From contig NZ_JARWOV010000288.1 in the NCBI RefSeq assembly GCF_029868855.1, forward strand, positions 1-64,000: a stretch of DNA of 64,000 nucleotides. Reading direction: 5' to 3'. The notes beneath the pieces are model-generated. The model saw only the letters and a list, made by a program, of their open reading frames with translations, was not told the origin of the DNA and ran no database searches. The DNA comes from Nocardia carnea. GTDB lineage: Bacteria; Actinomycetota; Actinomycetes; Mycobacteriales; Mycobacteriaceae. Of the stretch, positions 1-9,479 are shown piece after piece; the stretch's first letter is position 1, and each line of letters starts with the position of its first letter. The translations under genes and the position numbers were made by a program.

Positions 1-232
1 CCGCCCCCCCCCCCAACTAACCGGGGCCCCGCCCCCCTATGGGGGGGGGGGTGGGTCACCTTAAACCCCGGGGGGGCCGTCCCCCCCGTGGTGGCGGGCC
101 ACACGGGTTTTCCGCGTGATGCGGCGGGCTGTGCGTTCAGACCCTGGTGCGGACATGCGAAAACGATCGGCCGTCGTATGGCGGTCGATCATGCCGGATT
201 CGACCGGCGGCTCCGACCGGGCGTCGAAGGAC
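1..232. other. Homopolymer-rich contig terminus, no gene seen
   Basis: The first ~100 bases are runs of C and G (for example G runs near 41-51 and C/G runs near 66-87) unlike anything else in the window. This looks like poor base calling or an assembly edge. From about 110 the composition becomes normal. No frame here has coding character. Confidence 0.6.
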
Positions 233-646
233 TCAGCTGTCGAAAGCGTCGAACCCGTCGCCGTGGAACGCCTCATTCATGGAGGCATCGGCGTAGCCGC
301 GACAGTAATCCCAGGTGACGTAGGCTTCCGGAGTCGGATCGTAGGCAGGCTCATGCGGCCGGACCGTGCCGTCGACCAGGAGCTGTAACAAATTGGCGCG
401 CAGCATGTCCCAGTCGTGATAGTGATCCTGCCGACAGTCCTCGCAGCTCACCACCAACCCGCGGATACCGCGGTGGGCCAGTAGCGCCTCGTAGACTGCG
501 AGATCGGCGAGATCCTCTTCGACCGCAAGGCGCTCATGAGGATCCAGCGGTTCCCCCGGCTCGATGGCATCGAGCGCGGCGGACGGGTCGGCGGGGTCTC
601 CGGCGAACGGATCCGGCGGCAAGCCAGGTGGTAGATGGTCACGCAC
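233..646 (-). CDS. DUF5319 domain-containing protein
   Basis: 137-residue acidic soluble protein with no signal peptide or membrane segment. It matches the actinobacterial DUF5319 family; in M. tuberculosis the equivalent gene (Rv3412) also sits divergent to guaB. A Cys-x-x-Cys (SCEDC) followed by a His/Asp-rich stretch (DHYHDWD) near the middle could bind metal, which is inference. The GTG start is preceded by TACCGT and exactly 6 nt, fitting a leaderless transcript. Function unknown; family and synteny are the basis of the call. Confidence 0.8.
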   Translation of the reverse strand: MRDHLPPGLPPDPFAGDPADPSAALDAIEPGEPLDPHERLAVEEDLADLAVYEALLAHRGIRGLVVSCEDCRQDHYHDWDMLRANLLQLLVDGTVRPHEPAYDPTPEAYVTWDYCRGYADASMNEAFHGDGFDAFDS

Positions 647-652
647 ATCCCC

Positions 653-658
653 ACGGTA
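653..658 (-). promoter_or_regulatory. -10 hexamer of the DUF5319 gene (leaderless)
   Basis: TACCGT on the minus strand, 6 nt before the GTG start. This spacing puts transcription start at or next to the start codon. Confidence 0.5.
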
Positions 659-914
659 CGCAGAACAGGGTGGTCTGCGCCAGCCGTCCGCGCCGTCAGT
701 TTCGCCGTTGCCTCCGGTGGACCGGCACAGCCCTCAGTTGATCCGGGGTACAACCGGACCGATACCATGGTGTCGAGCGCCGACGAGCACCAGTTCACCC
801 GGCACTGCCGCCGGAATAAACGATCCGGCGCCGCACGTTTGTTCCCAGTTACAGTTTGCTATCGGGCCGTCACATCTCGATAGCTCAGCCGACGTCCAGG
901 AGGGGTCGATCCGA

Positions 915-2456
915 ATGAGTAATCCCGTACCGGGCGAGCGCACGATTGTCCGCCCTCCTACGGGTGGTGACGATCCGAACAAGATCGCCATGCTCGGCCT
1001 CACCTTCGACGATGTGCTGCTGCTGCCCGCCGCGTCCGACCTCATCCCCAGCACGGTGGAGACGTCGAGTCAGCTGACCAGGGAGATCCGGTTGCGGACC
1101 CCGCTGGTCAGTTCCGCGATGGATACCGTCACCGAGGCCCGGATGGCGATCGCCATGGCCCGCGCCGGCGGTATGGGTGTGCTGCACCGCAACCTCTCGG
1201 TGGCCGATCAGGCGGGCCAGGTGGAGACGGTCAAACGATCCGAGGCCGGGATGGTCACCGATCCCGTGACCTGCCGCCCCACCGATACGCTGGCCGAGGT
1301 CGACGCCATGTGTGCCCGGTTCCGGATCTCCGGTCTGCCGGTGGTCGACGAAACGGGTGCGCTGGTCGGCATCATCACCAATCGCGATATGCGTTTCGAG
1401 GTCGATCAGAACCGCCGCGTCGCCGATGTGATGACCCCGGCGCCGCTGATCACCGCCCAGGAGGGCGTCACCGCGGAGGCCGCGCTCGGGCTGCTGCGCC
1501 GCCACAAGGTGGAAAAGCTCCCCATCGTCGACGGTGAGGGCAGACTGCGCGGGCTCATCACCGTCAAAGACTTCGTGAAAACCGATCAGTATCCCGACGC
1601 CACCAAGGACCGGGACGGCCGGCTGCTGGTCGGGGCCGCGGTGGGTGTCGGCGACGACGCCTGGTCGCGAGCCATGACCCTGGCCGACGCCGGCGCCGAT
1701 GTCCTCGTGGTGGATACCGCGCACGGGCATCAGCGGCAGGTGCTCAGCATGGTCAGCAAGGTCAAGGCCGAGGTCGGTGACCGTATCCAGGTCATCGGCG
1801 GCAATATCGCCACCCGGGCCGGGGCCGCGGCGCTGGTCGAGGCCGGGGCCGACGCGGTGAAAGTGGGTGTCGGGCCCGGCTCCATCTGCACCACCCGCGT
1901 GGTGGCCGGTGTCGGTGCGCCGCAGATCACCGCGATCCTGGAAGCGGTCGCCGTCTGCGCGCCCGCGGGTGTGCCGGTGGTCGCCGACGGCGGGATCCAG
2001 TTCTCCGGCGATATCGCGAAGGCCATCGCCGCCGGCGCCTCCACGGTGATGCTCGGCTCGGTACTGGCCGGAACCGCCGAATCGCCCGGCGAGCTGATCC
2101 TCGTGGGCGGCAAACAGTTCAAGAGCTACCGCGGCATGGGGTCGCTGGGCGCCATGCAGGGACGCGGCCAGGCGAAATCGTTCTCCAAGGACCGGTATTT
2201 CCAGGACGACGTGCTGGCCGAGGACAAGCTCGTCCCGGAAGGGATCGAGGGCCGGGTGCCGTTCCGGGGTCCGGTGAACCAGGTGATCCACCAACTGGTC
2301 GGCGGCCTCCGCGCGGCCATGGGCTACACCGGCGCGCAGAATATCGCCGCTCTGCAGGAAGCCCAGTTCGTCCAGATCACCGCGGCGGGTCTCAAGGAGA
2401 GCCACCCGCACGACATCACGATGACCGTGGAGGCACCGAACTACACCGGACGGTGA
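915..2456 (+). CDS. guaB: Inosine-5'-monophosphate dehydrogenase
   Basis: Catalyses NAD-dependent oxidation of IMP to XMP, the first committed step of GMP synthesis. The 513-residue product has the (beta/alpha)8 barrel interrupted by two CBS domains (about residues 115-230). The catalytic loop GPGSICTTR carries the nucleophilic cysteine near residue 325, and the mobile flap follows. The frame is open much further upstream, but ATG 915 is chosen because AGGAGG lies 11 nt before it (898-903) and the encoded N-terminus (MSNPVPGE) is of family length. Followed by guaB3 and guaA, as in mycobacteria. Confidence 0.97.
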   Translation: MSNPVPGERTIVRPPTGGDDPNKIAMLGLTFDDVLLLPAASDLIPSTVETSSQLTREIRLRTPLVSSAMDTVTEARMAIAMARAGGMGVLHRNLSVADQAGQVETVKRSEAGMVTDPVTCRPTDTLAEVDAMCARFRISGLPVVDETGALVGIITNRDMRFEVDQNRRVADVMTPAPLITAQEGVTAEAALGLLRRHKVEKLPIVDGEGRLRGLITVKDFVKTDQYPDATKDRDGRLLVGAAVGVGDDAWSRAMTLADAGADVLVVDTAHGHQRQVLSMVSKVKAEVGDRIQVIGGNIATRAGAAALVEAGADAVKVGVGPGSICTTRVVAGVGAPQITAILEAVAVCAPAGVPVVADGGIQFSGDIAKAIAAGASTVMLGSVLAGTAESPGELILVGGKQFKSYRGMGSLGAMQGRGQAKSFSKDRYFQDDVLAEDKLVPEGIEGRVPFRGPVNQVIHQLVGGLRAAMGYTGAQNIAALQEAQFVQITAAGLKESHPHDITMTVEAPNYTGR

Positions 2457-3037
2457 TCTGTGTCTTTCGGCGGCGCCCCGGGTTTCGGGCCCCTGAGGTC
2501 CAAAACCTCTCAGGGCCTCGCTGAACTCGGCAGCACGGCTGGGCACGTGCCGTGGCGTTTTCCGAGGACGCCGGCGAACCTGGAGTTCGGCTCCTGGAGG
2601 AGTCTCGCCGGGGTGTAGCCACCGCTGGATACATTGTCGTCGGACGTGCTCGGACCCGGCGGGCTCGCGCTGAACACGGGTTCAGAGATCGGTGTGCCGA
2701 GTCTGTCCGAGGGCAGGATCCGTGCGTCGTCGAACCGGAAACACAGTGACTACTGCGGACCGGTAGTGCACCGGCCCTGGTCGGTCGGCGCACCGACCCC
2801 CAACCGTCTGAGCCGCGGCTGACCGGGGTGTGTAAGGTTTAGTCGCAATATGCGAGTTCACCAGGTGAAACGCAGGGACATCGGTGCCGAGTCCTACGAG
2901 GCCCGCAGAGGGTAACGGTCGTTTCGGCCCTCGGAGGGTATGTGCCGGCGGGCGCCGGCCTCGAGGACCGACAGGTGACGCGGAGGGGTCGCGACCCCTG
3001 CGCCGTCGGAGGCGGCGCCAAAACACAGGAGCTATTT
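2457..3037. other. guaB-guaB3 intergenic region, no gene
   Basis: 581 bp between two co-oriented genes. Short frames here have no start context or recognisable product. The only structure seen is a hairpin just after guaB. The guaB3 ribosome-binding site lies at the far end, so guaB3 may have its own promoter in this gap, though no clear -10/-35 pair stands out. Confidence 0.5.
2488..2518 (+). terminator. Possible terminator after guaB
   Basis: GGCCCCTGAGGT and ACCTCTCAGGGCC flank a 4-nt loop; the stem is imperfect and there is no U-tract. It lies about 30 nt after the guaB stop. Confidence 0.35.
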
Positions 3038-4213
3038 GTGCGCGATATGGTCGAGATCGGGATGGGTAGGACGGCTCGCCGGACCTACGAGCTGGACGAT
3101 GTCGATATCGTTCCCTCGCGCCGGACCCGTTCGGCGAGCCAGGTATCGCTGGCGTGGCAGCTGGACGCCTACCGGTTCGATATCCCCTTCCTCACCCACC
3201 CGACCGATGCGCTGGTCTCGCCGGAATTCGCCATCGAGATCGGCCGCCGCGGCGGACTCGGCGTGATCAACGGTGAGGGGTTGTGGGCCCGCCACGCGGA
3301 TGTCTCCGCCAAGATCGACCAGCTGCTCGAGCTCGCCGACAAGGGCAGCTACCAGCGGGCGACCGCCTTCCTGCAGGAATTGCACGCCGCGCCCATGCAG
3401 CCCGATCTGCTGGCCGCGGCGGTCGCCCAGGTGCGGGCCGGCGGGGTCACCGTCGCGGTGCGGGTGAGCCCGCAGAACGCCCAAGCTCTCACGCCCGGTC
3501 TGCTGCAGGCCGGGATCGATCTGCTGGTGGTGCAGGGCACGATCATTTCGGCCGAGCATGTGGGCGCGGGCGAACCGCTGAACCTCAAGACTTTCATCGC
3601 GGAACTGGACGTGCCGGTCGTCGCCGGCGGGGTCAGTGATCATCGCACCGCACTGCATCTGATGCGTACCGGTGCCGCCGGGGTGATCGTGGGTTACGGT
3701 TCGCAGCCGGGCGCCACCACCACCGGCGAAGTTCTCGGTATCGGGGTACCGATGGCGACCGCGATCGCCGACGCTGCCGCGGCCCGCCGTGACTACCTGG
3801 ACGAAACCGGTGGCCGCTACGTGCATGTGATCGCCGACGGCGATATCAACACCTCCGGTCAGCTCGCCAAGGCCATCGCCTGCGGCGCGGACGCAGCCAT
3901 GCTGGGTGCGCCGCTCGCGATTGCGGCCGAAGCCCCTGGCCGCGGCTGGTACTGGCCCTCGGCCGCCGCCCACCCCTCGGTGCCGCGGGGATCGCTGCTC
4001 TCGCTGGACGAGCCGTGGGATCTCGCCGAAGAACTGCTCGGGCAGACGCCGCCGGCCCCGGTGCGCCCCAGCCTGGAACAGCTGCTGACCGGTCCTTCCG
4101 ACGATCCGTTCGGATCCCTGAACCTCGTCGGCGGCCTGCGCCGCTCGATGGCCAAGGCCGGATACTCCGACCTCAAGGAATTCCAGAAGGTCGGCCTCAG
4201 TGTCCGTGCCTGA
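3038..4213 (+). CDS. guaB3: IMP dehydrogenase-related protein GuaB3
   Basis: 391-residue GuaB3-family protein, very close to the M. tuberculosis GuaB3 pattern (MVEIGMGRTARRTYEL near the start, LVGGLRRSMAKAGY near the end). It is the CBS-less IMPDH/GMP reductase-like paralogue of actinobacteria; the reaction is usually annotated as IMP dehydrogenase or GMP reductase-like and is not settled by sequence. The barrel and phosphate-binding segment (VIADGDINTSGQLAKAIACG) are intact, but the canonical SICTTR cysteine loop of GuaB is not present. GTG 3038 is chosen because AGGAG at 3027-3031 is 6 nt upstream; ATG 3047 is the alternative. Confidence 0.92.
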   Translation: MRDMVEIGMGRTARRTYELDDVDIVPSRRTRSASQVSLAWQLDAYRFDIPFLTHPTDALVSPEFAIEIGRRGGLGVINGEGLWARHADVSAKIDQLLELADKGSYQRATAFLQELHAAPMQPDLLAAAVAQVRAGGVTVAVRVSPQNAQALTPGLLQAGIDLLVVQGTIISAEHVGAGEPLNLKTFIAELDVPVVAGGVSDHRTALHLMRTGAAGVIVGYGSQPGATTTGEVLGIGVPMATAIADAAAARRDYLDETGGRYVHVIADGDINTSGQLAKAIACGADAAMLGAPLAIAAEAPGRGWYWPSAAAHPSVPRGSLLSLDEPWDLAEELLGQTPPAPVRPSLEQLLTGPSDDPFGSLNLVGGLRRSMAKAGYSDLKEFQKVGLSVRA

Positions 4214-4254
4214 GTCCGAGGGTATGGGCGTGCGAGGCGCTATCCGGGGCTCAC

Positions 4255-4260
4255 TAGACT
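4255..4260 (+). promoter_or_regulatory. -10 hexamer of guaA (leaderless)
   Basis: TAGACT, 7 nt before GTG 4268, with no Shine-Dalgarno sequence in between. Suggests that guaA has its own promoter rather than relying only on guaB3 read-through. Confidence 0.5.
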
Positions 4261-4267
4261 CTTGCGG

Positions 4268-5839
4268 GTGACACATTCCCAGAGGCCCGTTCTTGTTGTC
4301 GACTTCGGTGCGCAGTACGCGCAGTTGATTGCCCGCCGGGTCCGGGAGGCGAGTGTCTACTCGGAGGTGGTCTCGCATACCGCCACCGTGGCGGAGATCG
4401 CCGAGAAGAAACCGCTGGCGGTGATCCTGTCCGGTGGCCCGGCCAGCGTGTACGCGGAGGATGCACCGACCCTCGATCCGCGCCTTTTCGACTTGGATGT
4501 TCCGGTTTTCGGTATCTGCTACGGCTTCCAGGCGATGGCACAGGCGCTGGGCGGCACCGTGACGAATACGGGCACTCGCGAATACGGCCGCACCGAACTC
4601 GATATCGACGGTGGACTGCTGCACGAGGGGCTGCCCCGGCTGCAACCGGTATGGATGAGCCATGGGGACGCGGTCACCGACGCTCCGGAGGGTTTCGAGG
4701 TCACCGGTACGACGGTGGGTGCGCCGGTCGCGGCGTTCGAGAACCGGGCCCGGCGGCTGGCCGGTGTGCAATACCACCCCGAGGTGCTGCATTCGCCACA
4801 TGGGCAGCAGGTGCTGAGCCGGTTCCTGCACGAGATGGCGGGGATCAAGCCGGACTGGACGCCGGCCAATATCGCCGACGCGATGATCGAGCGGGTACGC
4901 GAACAGATCGGCGACGGGCATGCGATCTGCGCTCTGTCCGGCGGGGTCGACAGCGCGGTGGCGGGCGCCCTGGTGCAGCGTGCCATCGGGGACAAGCTGA
5001 CCTGTGTTTTCGTCGATCACGGATTGCTGCGGGCCGGTGAGCGCGAACAGGTGCAACGGGATTTCGTGGCGGCTACCGGGGCCCGGCTGGTCACCGTGGA
5101 CGCGGTCGACAAGTTCCTGGGTGAACTGAAGGGCGTCACCGACCCCGAGGAGAAGCGCAAGATCATCGGGCGAGAGTTCATCCGGTCCTTCGAGGACGCG
5201 GTGGGCGAGGTCGTGGGTGAGCAGTCCGCGGGCCAGGACGTACCGGCGGTCGAATACCTGGTGCAGGGCACGCTGTACCCGGATGTGGTGGAATCCGGCG
5301 GCGGTAGCGGTACCGCGAACATCAAATCGCATCACAACGTGGGCGGTCTGCCCGACGATCTGGAATTCGAACTGGTCGAACCGCTGCGGCTGCTGTTCAA
5401 GGACGAGGTCCGGGCCGTCGGCCGGGAGCTCGGCCTGCCCGAGGAGATCGTCGCCCGGCAGCCGTTCCCCGGCCCCGGCCTGGCGATCCGGATCATCGGT
5501 GAGGTCACCGAGGACCGGTTGCGGACGCTGCGGCAGGCCGATGCCATCGCCCGGGAAGAACTCACCGCGGCGGGGCTGGACAGGCAGATCTGGCAGTGCC
5601 CGGTGGTGCTGCTCGCGGATGTGCGCAGTGTCGGGGTCCAGGGCGACGGCCGTACCTACGGGCATCCGATCGTGCTGCGCCCGGTGTCCAGCGAGGATGC
5701 GATGACCGCGGACTGGACCCGGCTGCCCTACGAGGTGCTGGAGCGGATCTCGACCCGGATCACCAACGAGGTGAACGAGGTCAACCGCGTGGTACTGGAT
5801 GTGACGAGCAAACCGCCGGGCACCATCGAGTGGGAGTGA
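4268..5839 (+). CDS. guaA: GMP synthase (glutamine-hydrolysing)
   Basis: Converts XMP to GMP using ATP and glutamine. The ~523-residue protein has an N-terminal class I glutamine amidotransferase domain (start VLVVDFGAQYAQ, nucleophile in GICYGFQ, His/Glu in QYHPE), then the ATP pyrophosphatase domain with the P-loop SGGVDSAV and the C-terminal dimerisation domain ending KPPGTIEWE. Start: GTG 4268 follows a TAGACT -10 with 7-nt spacing; TTG 4262 is an in-frame alternative with no support. Closes the gua cluster and is followed by a strong hairpin. Confidence 0.96.
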   Translation: MTHSQRPVLVVDFGAQYAQLIARRVREASVYSEVVSHTATVAEIAEKKPLAVILSGGPASVYAEDAPTLDPRLFDLDVPVFGICYGFQAMAQALGGTVTNTGTREYGRTELDIDGGLLHEGLPRLQPVWMSHGDAVTDAPEGFEVTGTTVGAPVAAFENRARRLAGVQYHPEVLHSPHGQQVLSRFLHEMAGIKPDWTPANIADAMIERVREQIGDGHAICALSGGVDSAVAGALVQRAIGDKLTCVFVDHGLLRAGEREQVQRDFVAATGARLVTVDAVDKFLGELKGVTDPEEKRKIIGREFIRSFEDAVGEVVGEQSAGQDVPAVEYLVQGTLYPDVVESGGGSGTANIKSHHNVGGLPDDLEFELVEPLRLLFKDEVRAVGRELGLPEEIVARQPFPGPGLAIRIIGEVTEDRLRTLRQADAIAREELTAAGLDRQIWQCPVVLLADVRSVGVQGDGRTYGHPIVLRPVSSEDAMTADWTRLPYEVLERISTRITNEVNEVNRVVLDVTSKPPGTIEWE

Positions 5840-5848
5840 ACCGACAGC

Positions 5849-5883
5849 GGAACGCCCGGACCTCGTAGGGATCCGGGCGTTCC
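5849..5883. terminator. Bidirectional terminator after guaA
   Basis: Perfect 12-bp stem GGAACGCCCGGA / TCCGGGCGTTCC with an 11-nt loop. It lies between the convergent guaA and the small membrane-protein gene. No U-tract. Confidence 0.75.
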
Positions 5884-5928
5884 GTTCGGTAGGGCGCCGT
5901 TCGACGAGAACCGGCGTCGGCGGCCGGG

Positions 5929-6180
5929 TTACCGGCGCATTCTCGGGGAGATCACCAGTACCACGCCCACCACGATCGCGGCCGCGACGACGATCCAGCC
6001 GACCGGGATCATGGAGGTGACGTTCCACTGCTCCGGTCCGGCCAGTGCCCAGATACTCACCAGCAGCGCCAGCAGACCGGTGACGAACAATCCGGCGGAG
6101 AACCCTCCGCGGCGGGCCTGCCCGGCCGGTCCGCAGTCGCCCGATATGTCCGCGTGCGATTTCGTTTCCTGCTCAGCCAC
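5929..6180 (-). CDS. Small two-helix membrane protein of the envelope-stress locus
   Basis: 83 residues. The N-terminus is hydrophilic, followed by two predicted membrane helices (around LFVTGLLALLVSIWALAG and IVVAAAIVVGVVLVI) and a basic C-terminus (SPRMRR). The GTG start overlaps the stop of the upstream PspC-type gene by 8 nt, so the two are translationally coupled; the longer frame from ATG 6198 is less likely. A small membrane protein occupies the same place beside the EsrISR genes of Corynebacterium. Its exact function is unknown. Confidence 0.7.
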   Translation of the reverse strand: MAEQETKSHADISGDCGPAGQARRGGFSAGLFVTGLLALLVSIWALAGPEQWNVTSMIPVGWIVVAAAIVVGVVLVISPRMRR

Positions 6181-7741
6181 GACGCACCTCCGCTTCACCC
6201 ATCCGGACCTGCACGTTCAAATTCAGCACCGGCGCATCCCCACCGGGACCGGTGAGCCCGTCCGGGCAGTTCGCCTCGCCCATCCGGACGGTGCAATCAG
6301 TGCGCACATTCATGTTGTCGGGTACCAGGACCACCGCCTGACCCATCTGCACGGAAAGGTCGACCGTGCGATCCGCGGTCAGTTCGATACCGCGCAGATC
6401 CAGCGTGCCGGACCCCATGGTCACCGTGTATTCCGGTCGCATATCGGCGGCCGCGGCGGGGGCCCAGGTGCGTTCGCCCATGGTGCTGCTCTGGAAATCC
6501 ACCGGCCCTACCGCGGCGGCCAGAATGACTAAGGCCGCCAGCGGGGCGGTGACCAGCAGCAGTCCGTGACCGCGACGCCGGAAGGCGCCGAGCATCAATC
6601 CGAGCCCGACCACCGCGAGTGCGATCGCGGCGATGCGGCCCGGCGTCATCCATTCGGCTCCCGCCACGGCTGCCGCACCGGCGCCTGCCGCGGCGAGGAT
6701 GGCCAGGCCGAGCACGACCGCGGTGAAACGTGACCGGGGGCGCTTCTCGGTGAGCACCGACACCGGCTGCGCCGGGGTGGGGTCGGGCAGGTCCCAGGCG
6801 AGCGGCGCGACACCCAGCGGGTCCCAGGAGGGTGGCGTGCGGTCGGTGAGGCCCGTGGATTTACTCCTGGCGATGGTGGGCCGCGGGGTGTGCGACTGGT
6901 CCGAACCGGTATCCCGTGCCGAGTCCGGCGCGACCGGGGGAGCAGGGTGGCCCGGTTTCTCGGCCGCGGTGGTATCGGACGCGCCCGGGGTCGGATCGTC
7001 GGTCGGTACGGCTTCGGCCGGCGGATCGGAGGAAGGTTCGGAGGCCGCGCCCTTCGTGAGGTTCGGGCCGCTGGTGCCGGCCGCTTCGGAAGCGGCGCTG
7101 CCGGTGGCGACGTCGGCCTGTGGCGGGTCCGCGGCCGGATTGTCCGGGACATATTGATCCGGCAGCTTGGTATAGGGGGTATATATTCCGGTGTATCGGG
7201 AAATATAGGGATCTGCGCCGCCCTGCGGGAACGTGGCGCCGGGGTATCCGGTCGTACCCGGACCCGCCAGCGACTCCGGAGCGGCCGCCCCCGCGGGCAG
7301 CGGCGGCGGTTGCGGCGCCCGTAGGTACAGCATCCACCAGCCGGCCAGCATGAGCGCCAGCGCGATCACCCCCGACCCGCCGAGCCCCACACCCACCGGT
7401 CCCATGGTGCTCACCGCGATCGCCAGCGCCACGATCAACACGATCGTCTTGGTCTGGCTCTGCGAATCCTGCCGTTTACGGGTCAGCGATTCCGCCATCG
7501 ACGTACTTTCGCCGGCTTCCGGGAACATCAGCCACCCGAACAGGTAGAGCACGATTCCCGCCCCGCCGAAGAGGGTCGACACCACGAACGCCACCCGCAC
7601 CAGCACCGGGTCTATGCCGTAGCGGTGCCCGACCCCGGCCGCGACCCCGGCGATCGGCCCGCGCCGGGGCAGGCGGGTCGGCCGGGTCTGCCACATCTGG
7701 TGGAGCTGATCACCGAAGCTGGTTCTCGTCATGAAACCCAT
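6173..7741 (-). CDS. esrI: PspC / LiaF-like membrane protein (EsrI type)
   Basis: 522 residues. An N-terminal PspC domain (about 25-75; RGPIAGVAAGVGHRYGID) is followed by membrane helices, a Pro/Ala/Thr-rich linker (about 165-320), more helices, and a C-terminal beta-repeat region of the LiaF/'cell wall-active antibiotic response' type with recurring M-G-x-(A/T) turns. It faces a PspC histidine kinase and a LuxR regulator. This is the layout of the EsrISR three-component envelope-stress system of Corynebacterium glutamicum, also next to guaA, where EsrI inhibits signalling. Homologous role here is inference. Start ATG 7741 or ATG 7732; both have purine-rich sequence upstream. Confidence 0.8.
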   Translation of the reverse strand: MGFMTRTSFGDQLHQMWQTRPTRLPRRGPIAGVAAGVGHRYGIDPVLVRVAFVVSTLFGGAGIVLYLFGWLMFPEAGESTSMAESLTRKRQDSQSQTKTIVLIVALAIAVSTMGPVGVGLGGSGVIALALMLAGWWMLYLRAPQPPPLPAGAAAPESLAGPGTTGYPGATFPQGGADPYISRYTGIYTPYTKLPDQYVPDNPAADPPQADVATGSAASEAAGTSGPNLTKGAASEPSSDPPAEAVPTDDPTPGASDTTAAEKPGHPAPPVAPDSARDTGSDQSHTPRPTIARSKSTGLTDRTPPSWDPLGVAPLAWDLPDPTPAQPVSVLTEKRPRSRFTAVVLGLAILAAAGAGAAAVAGAEWMTPGRIAAIALAVVGLGLMLGAFRRRGHGLLLVTAPLAALVILAAAVGPVDFQSSTMGERTWAPAAAADMRPEYTVTMGSGTLDLRGIELTADRTVDLSVQMGQAVVLVPDNMNVRTDCTVRMGEANCPDGLTGPGGDAPVLNLNVQVRMGEAEVRRG

Positions 7742-8045
7742 GCTCCGCTTCCTGCGGGCTCTCTCACATCGGGGGGAACCCTGAAGTTGGTCCCGAAAAA
7801 CTCCCCGACCGCCGCCTGACCGGCCTCGATGTTCGGCCCGGTCGGCCCTCAGGTCAGCAGTTCGGCTCCGGTTCTCCCGTTCGAACCATCCGGCAACCGT
7901 GCGGCTGCCCCGGACGGCGCCAGAACGCAGCGGAGGAGAACAGCCGAGCGTCCTGAACCCCGCGGCGTCGAAGCCGGCGCCATGAGCACAGATCAGGGTG
8001 TTTCCCCATGGCCGGGCAGGTTGTGGACGTGCCAGTATCGAGAGT
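7742..8045. other. Divergent promoter region, esrI / esrS
   Basis: 304 bp between the divergent PspC-type gene and the histidine-kinase gene. No gene seen. It must carry both promoters and is the likely target of the LuxR-type regulator, but I see no clear long palindrome. Confidence 0.45.
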
Positions 8046-9479
8046 ATGTGCCCGTTCGGACCTGCCTTCTACGCCCCGGGTGCCGACCGTCCCGTGGCCG
8101 AACCGGATACCGCGGGCGGGCGGCTGGTACGCCGGTCCGGTGGCCGGATCGTCGGCGGGGTCGCCGGTGGCGTGGCCGACCATCTCGGGATCGACGTACT
8201 CAAGGTGCGGATGGCTTTCGTCCTGCTCTCGGCGCTCGCCGGGGCCGGGATAGTCGCCTACGGCCTGCTGTGGATCTTCACGCCCGGTGGTGGCGACGAC
8301 GCCCGGCCCTCCGGAACGGAACGCCGCCAGGCGATCGGGCTGGCACTGCTCGGCTTGGGCCTGTCCGTAGCCGTTTCGTGGGCATTCAGCGGAACGGTCG
8401 CCCGCGTGATCGCGCCGCTGCTGGTGATCGCGGTGGGCGCCGCGCTGGTGTGGCGGGAATACGACGCCGACGGCCCACGGTCGCTGGTCGGGATACCGGC
8501 GAAACCGTCGGTGGTCACCTGGTCGCGGATCATCGCCGGGGTGACCCTTGTGGTGGTGGGTCTGGCGGTGGTGGTGCTGTCGCAGGTCGACTGGGGTTCG
8601 CTCGGTTCGGCGCTGCTGGCGGTGGCGGCGACCCTGATCGGGGTCGGCCTGCTGACCGTCCCGCTCGGTCTGCGGATGATGCATTCGCTCAATGCCGAAC
8701 GCGCGGCCCGTATCCGTAACGAGGAGCGCGAGGAGATCGCCTCCCACCTCCACGATTCGGTGCTGCAGACGCTGGCGCTGATCCAGCGCCAAGCGGGCGA
8801 TCAACAGGAGGTGCTGCGCCTGGCGCGTAGTCAGGAACGCGAATTGCGGCGCTGGCTGTTCGCCGACGCCGGCCCCGCCGAATCGAGTCTCGCCGTCGCC
8901 CTGCGCACCATCGCCGGTGAAGTGGAGGATCAGCACGGCGTGAAGGTCACCCCGGTGACCGTGGGAGATGTGGCGATGGACGGCGAGGACAGCGGATCCG
9001 GCCTGCCGAAGGAACATTTCACCGCCGTTCTGGGTGCCACCCGGGAAGCACTGGTGAACGCCGCCAAACACGCCGGCGTAACCGATATCGACCTGTTCGC
9101 CGAGACGGAACCACACCAGGTCAGCGTGTTCGTTCGCGACCGCGGGATCGGTTTCGATCCCGATTCGGTTCCCGCGGACCGGCACGGCCTCGCCCGCTCC
9201 ATCCGGGCACGTGTGGAGCGGCGCGGCGGAACGGTGGAGATCGTCTCGGCGCCCGGACGCGGCACGGAGGTACGGGTCTTTCTGCCACGAACCGATTCCG
9301 GCACCGACGATGCAGCCGGCGTGGGTGAAGGCGACCGGTCCGCGGGTTTCGTTTCCACCGATGGTGCCTTCGAACCCGCGTCCCCCGAATCCGCGGAGAC
9401 ATCCGGGCCCGCCGATATCGCCGGTCCGCAGGCCGAGCCTGTTCGCGCACCGCACGTGCGCCACCAGGAAATTCGTTGA
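8046..9479 (+). CDS. esrS: PspC-domain sensor histidine kinase (EsrS type)
   Basis: About 477 residues. A PspC domain (about 24-80), then several membrane helices (to about 210), then a NarL-family kinase core: EEIASHLHDSVLQTLALIQ with candidate phospho-acceptor His236 followed by Asp237, and an HATPase domain with N box (EALVNAAKHAG) and G boxes (DRGIGF; GRGTEV). The C-terminal ~50 residues after the ATPase domain are acidic, Pro/Ala-rich and probably disordered. ATG 8046 gives a PspC domain with a short cytosolic lead; the frame opens upstream at 7998. Signals with the response regulator 180 bp downstream. Confidence 0.85.
   Translation: MCPFGPAFYAPGADRPVAEPDTAGGRLVRRSGGRIVGGVAGGVADHLGIDVLKVRMAFVLLSALAGAGIVAYGLLWIFTPGGGDDARPSGTERRQAIGLALLGLGLSVAVSWAFSGTVARVIAPLLVIAVGAALVWREYDADGPRSLVGIPAKPSVVTWSRIIAGVTLVVVGLAVVVLSQVDWGSLGSALLAVAATLIGVGLLTVPLGLRMMHSLNAERAARIRNEEREEIASHLHDSVLQTLALIQRQAGDQQEVLRLARSQERELRRWLFADAGPAESSLAVALRTIAGEVEDQHGVKVTPVTVGDVAMDGEDSGSGLPKEHFTAVLGATREALVNAAKHAGVTDIDLFAETEPHQVSVFVRDRGIGFDPDSVPADRHGLARSIRARVERRGGTVEIVSAPGRGTEVRVFLPRTDSGTDDAAGVGEGDRSAGFVSTDGAFEPASPESAETSGPADIAGPQAEPVRAPHVRHQEIR

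Noticed and set aside
885..2546. 553-codon minus-strand frame opposite guaB
   Set aside because: Shadow of guaB; same biased composition and no ribosome-binding site.
2457..3037. Small genes in the guaB-guaB3 gap
   Set aside because: Short frames on both strands have no start signals and no consistent codon bias.
3032..6028. Very long minus-strand open frame opposite guaB3 and guaA (998 codons)
   Set aside because: It is a codon-position shadow of two well-recognised genes in high-GC DNA, with His/Arg/Gly-rich composition and no family.
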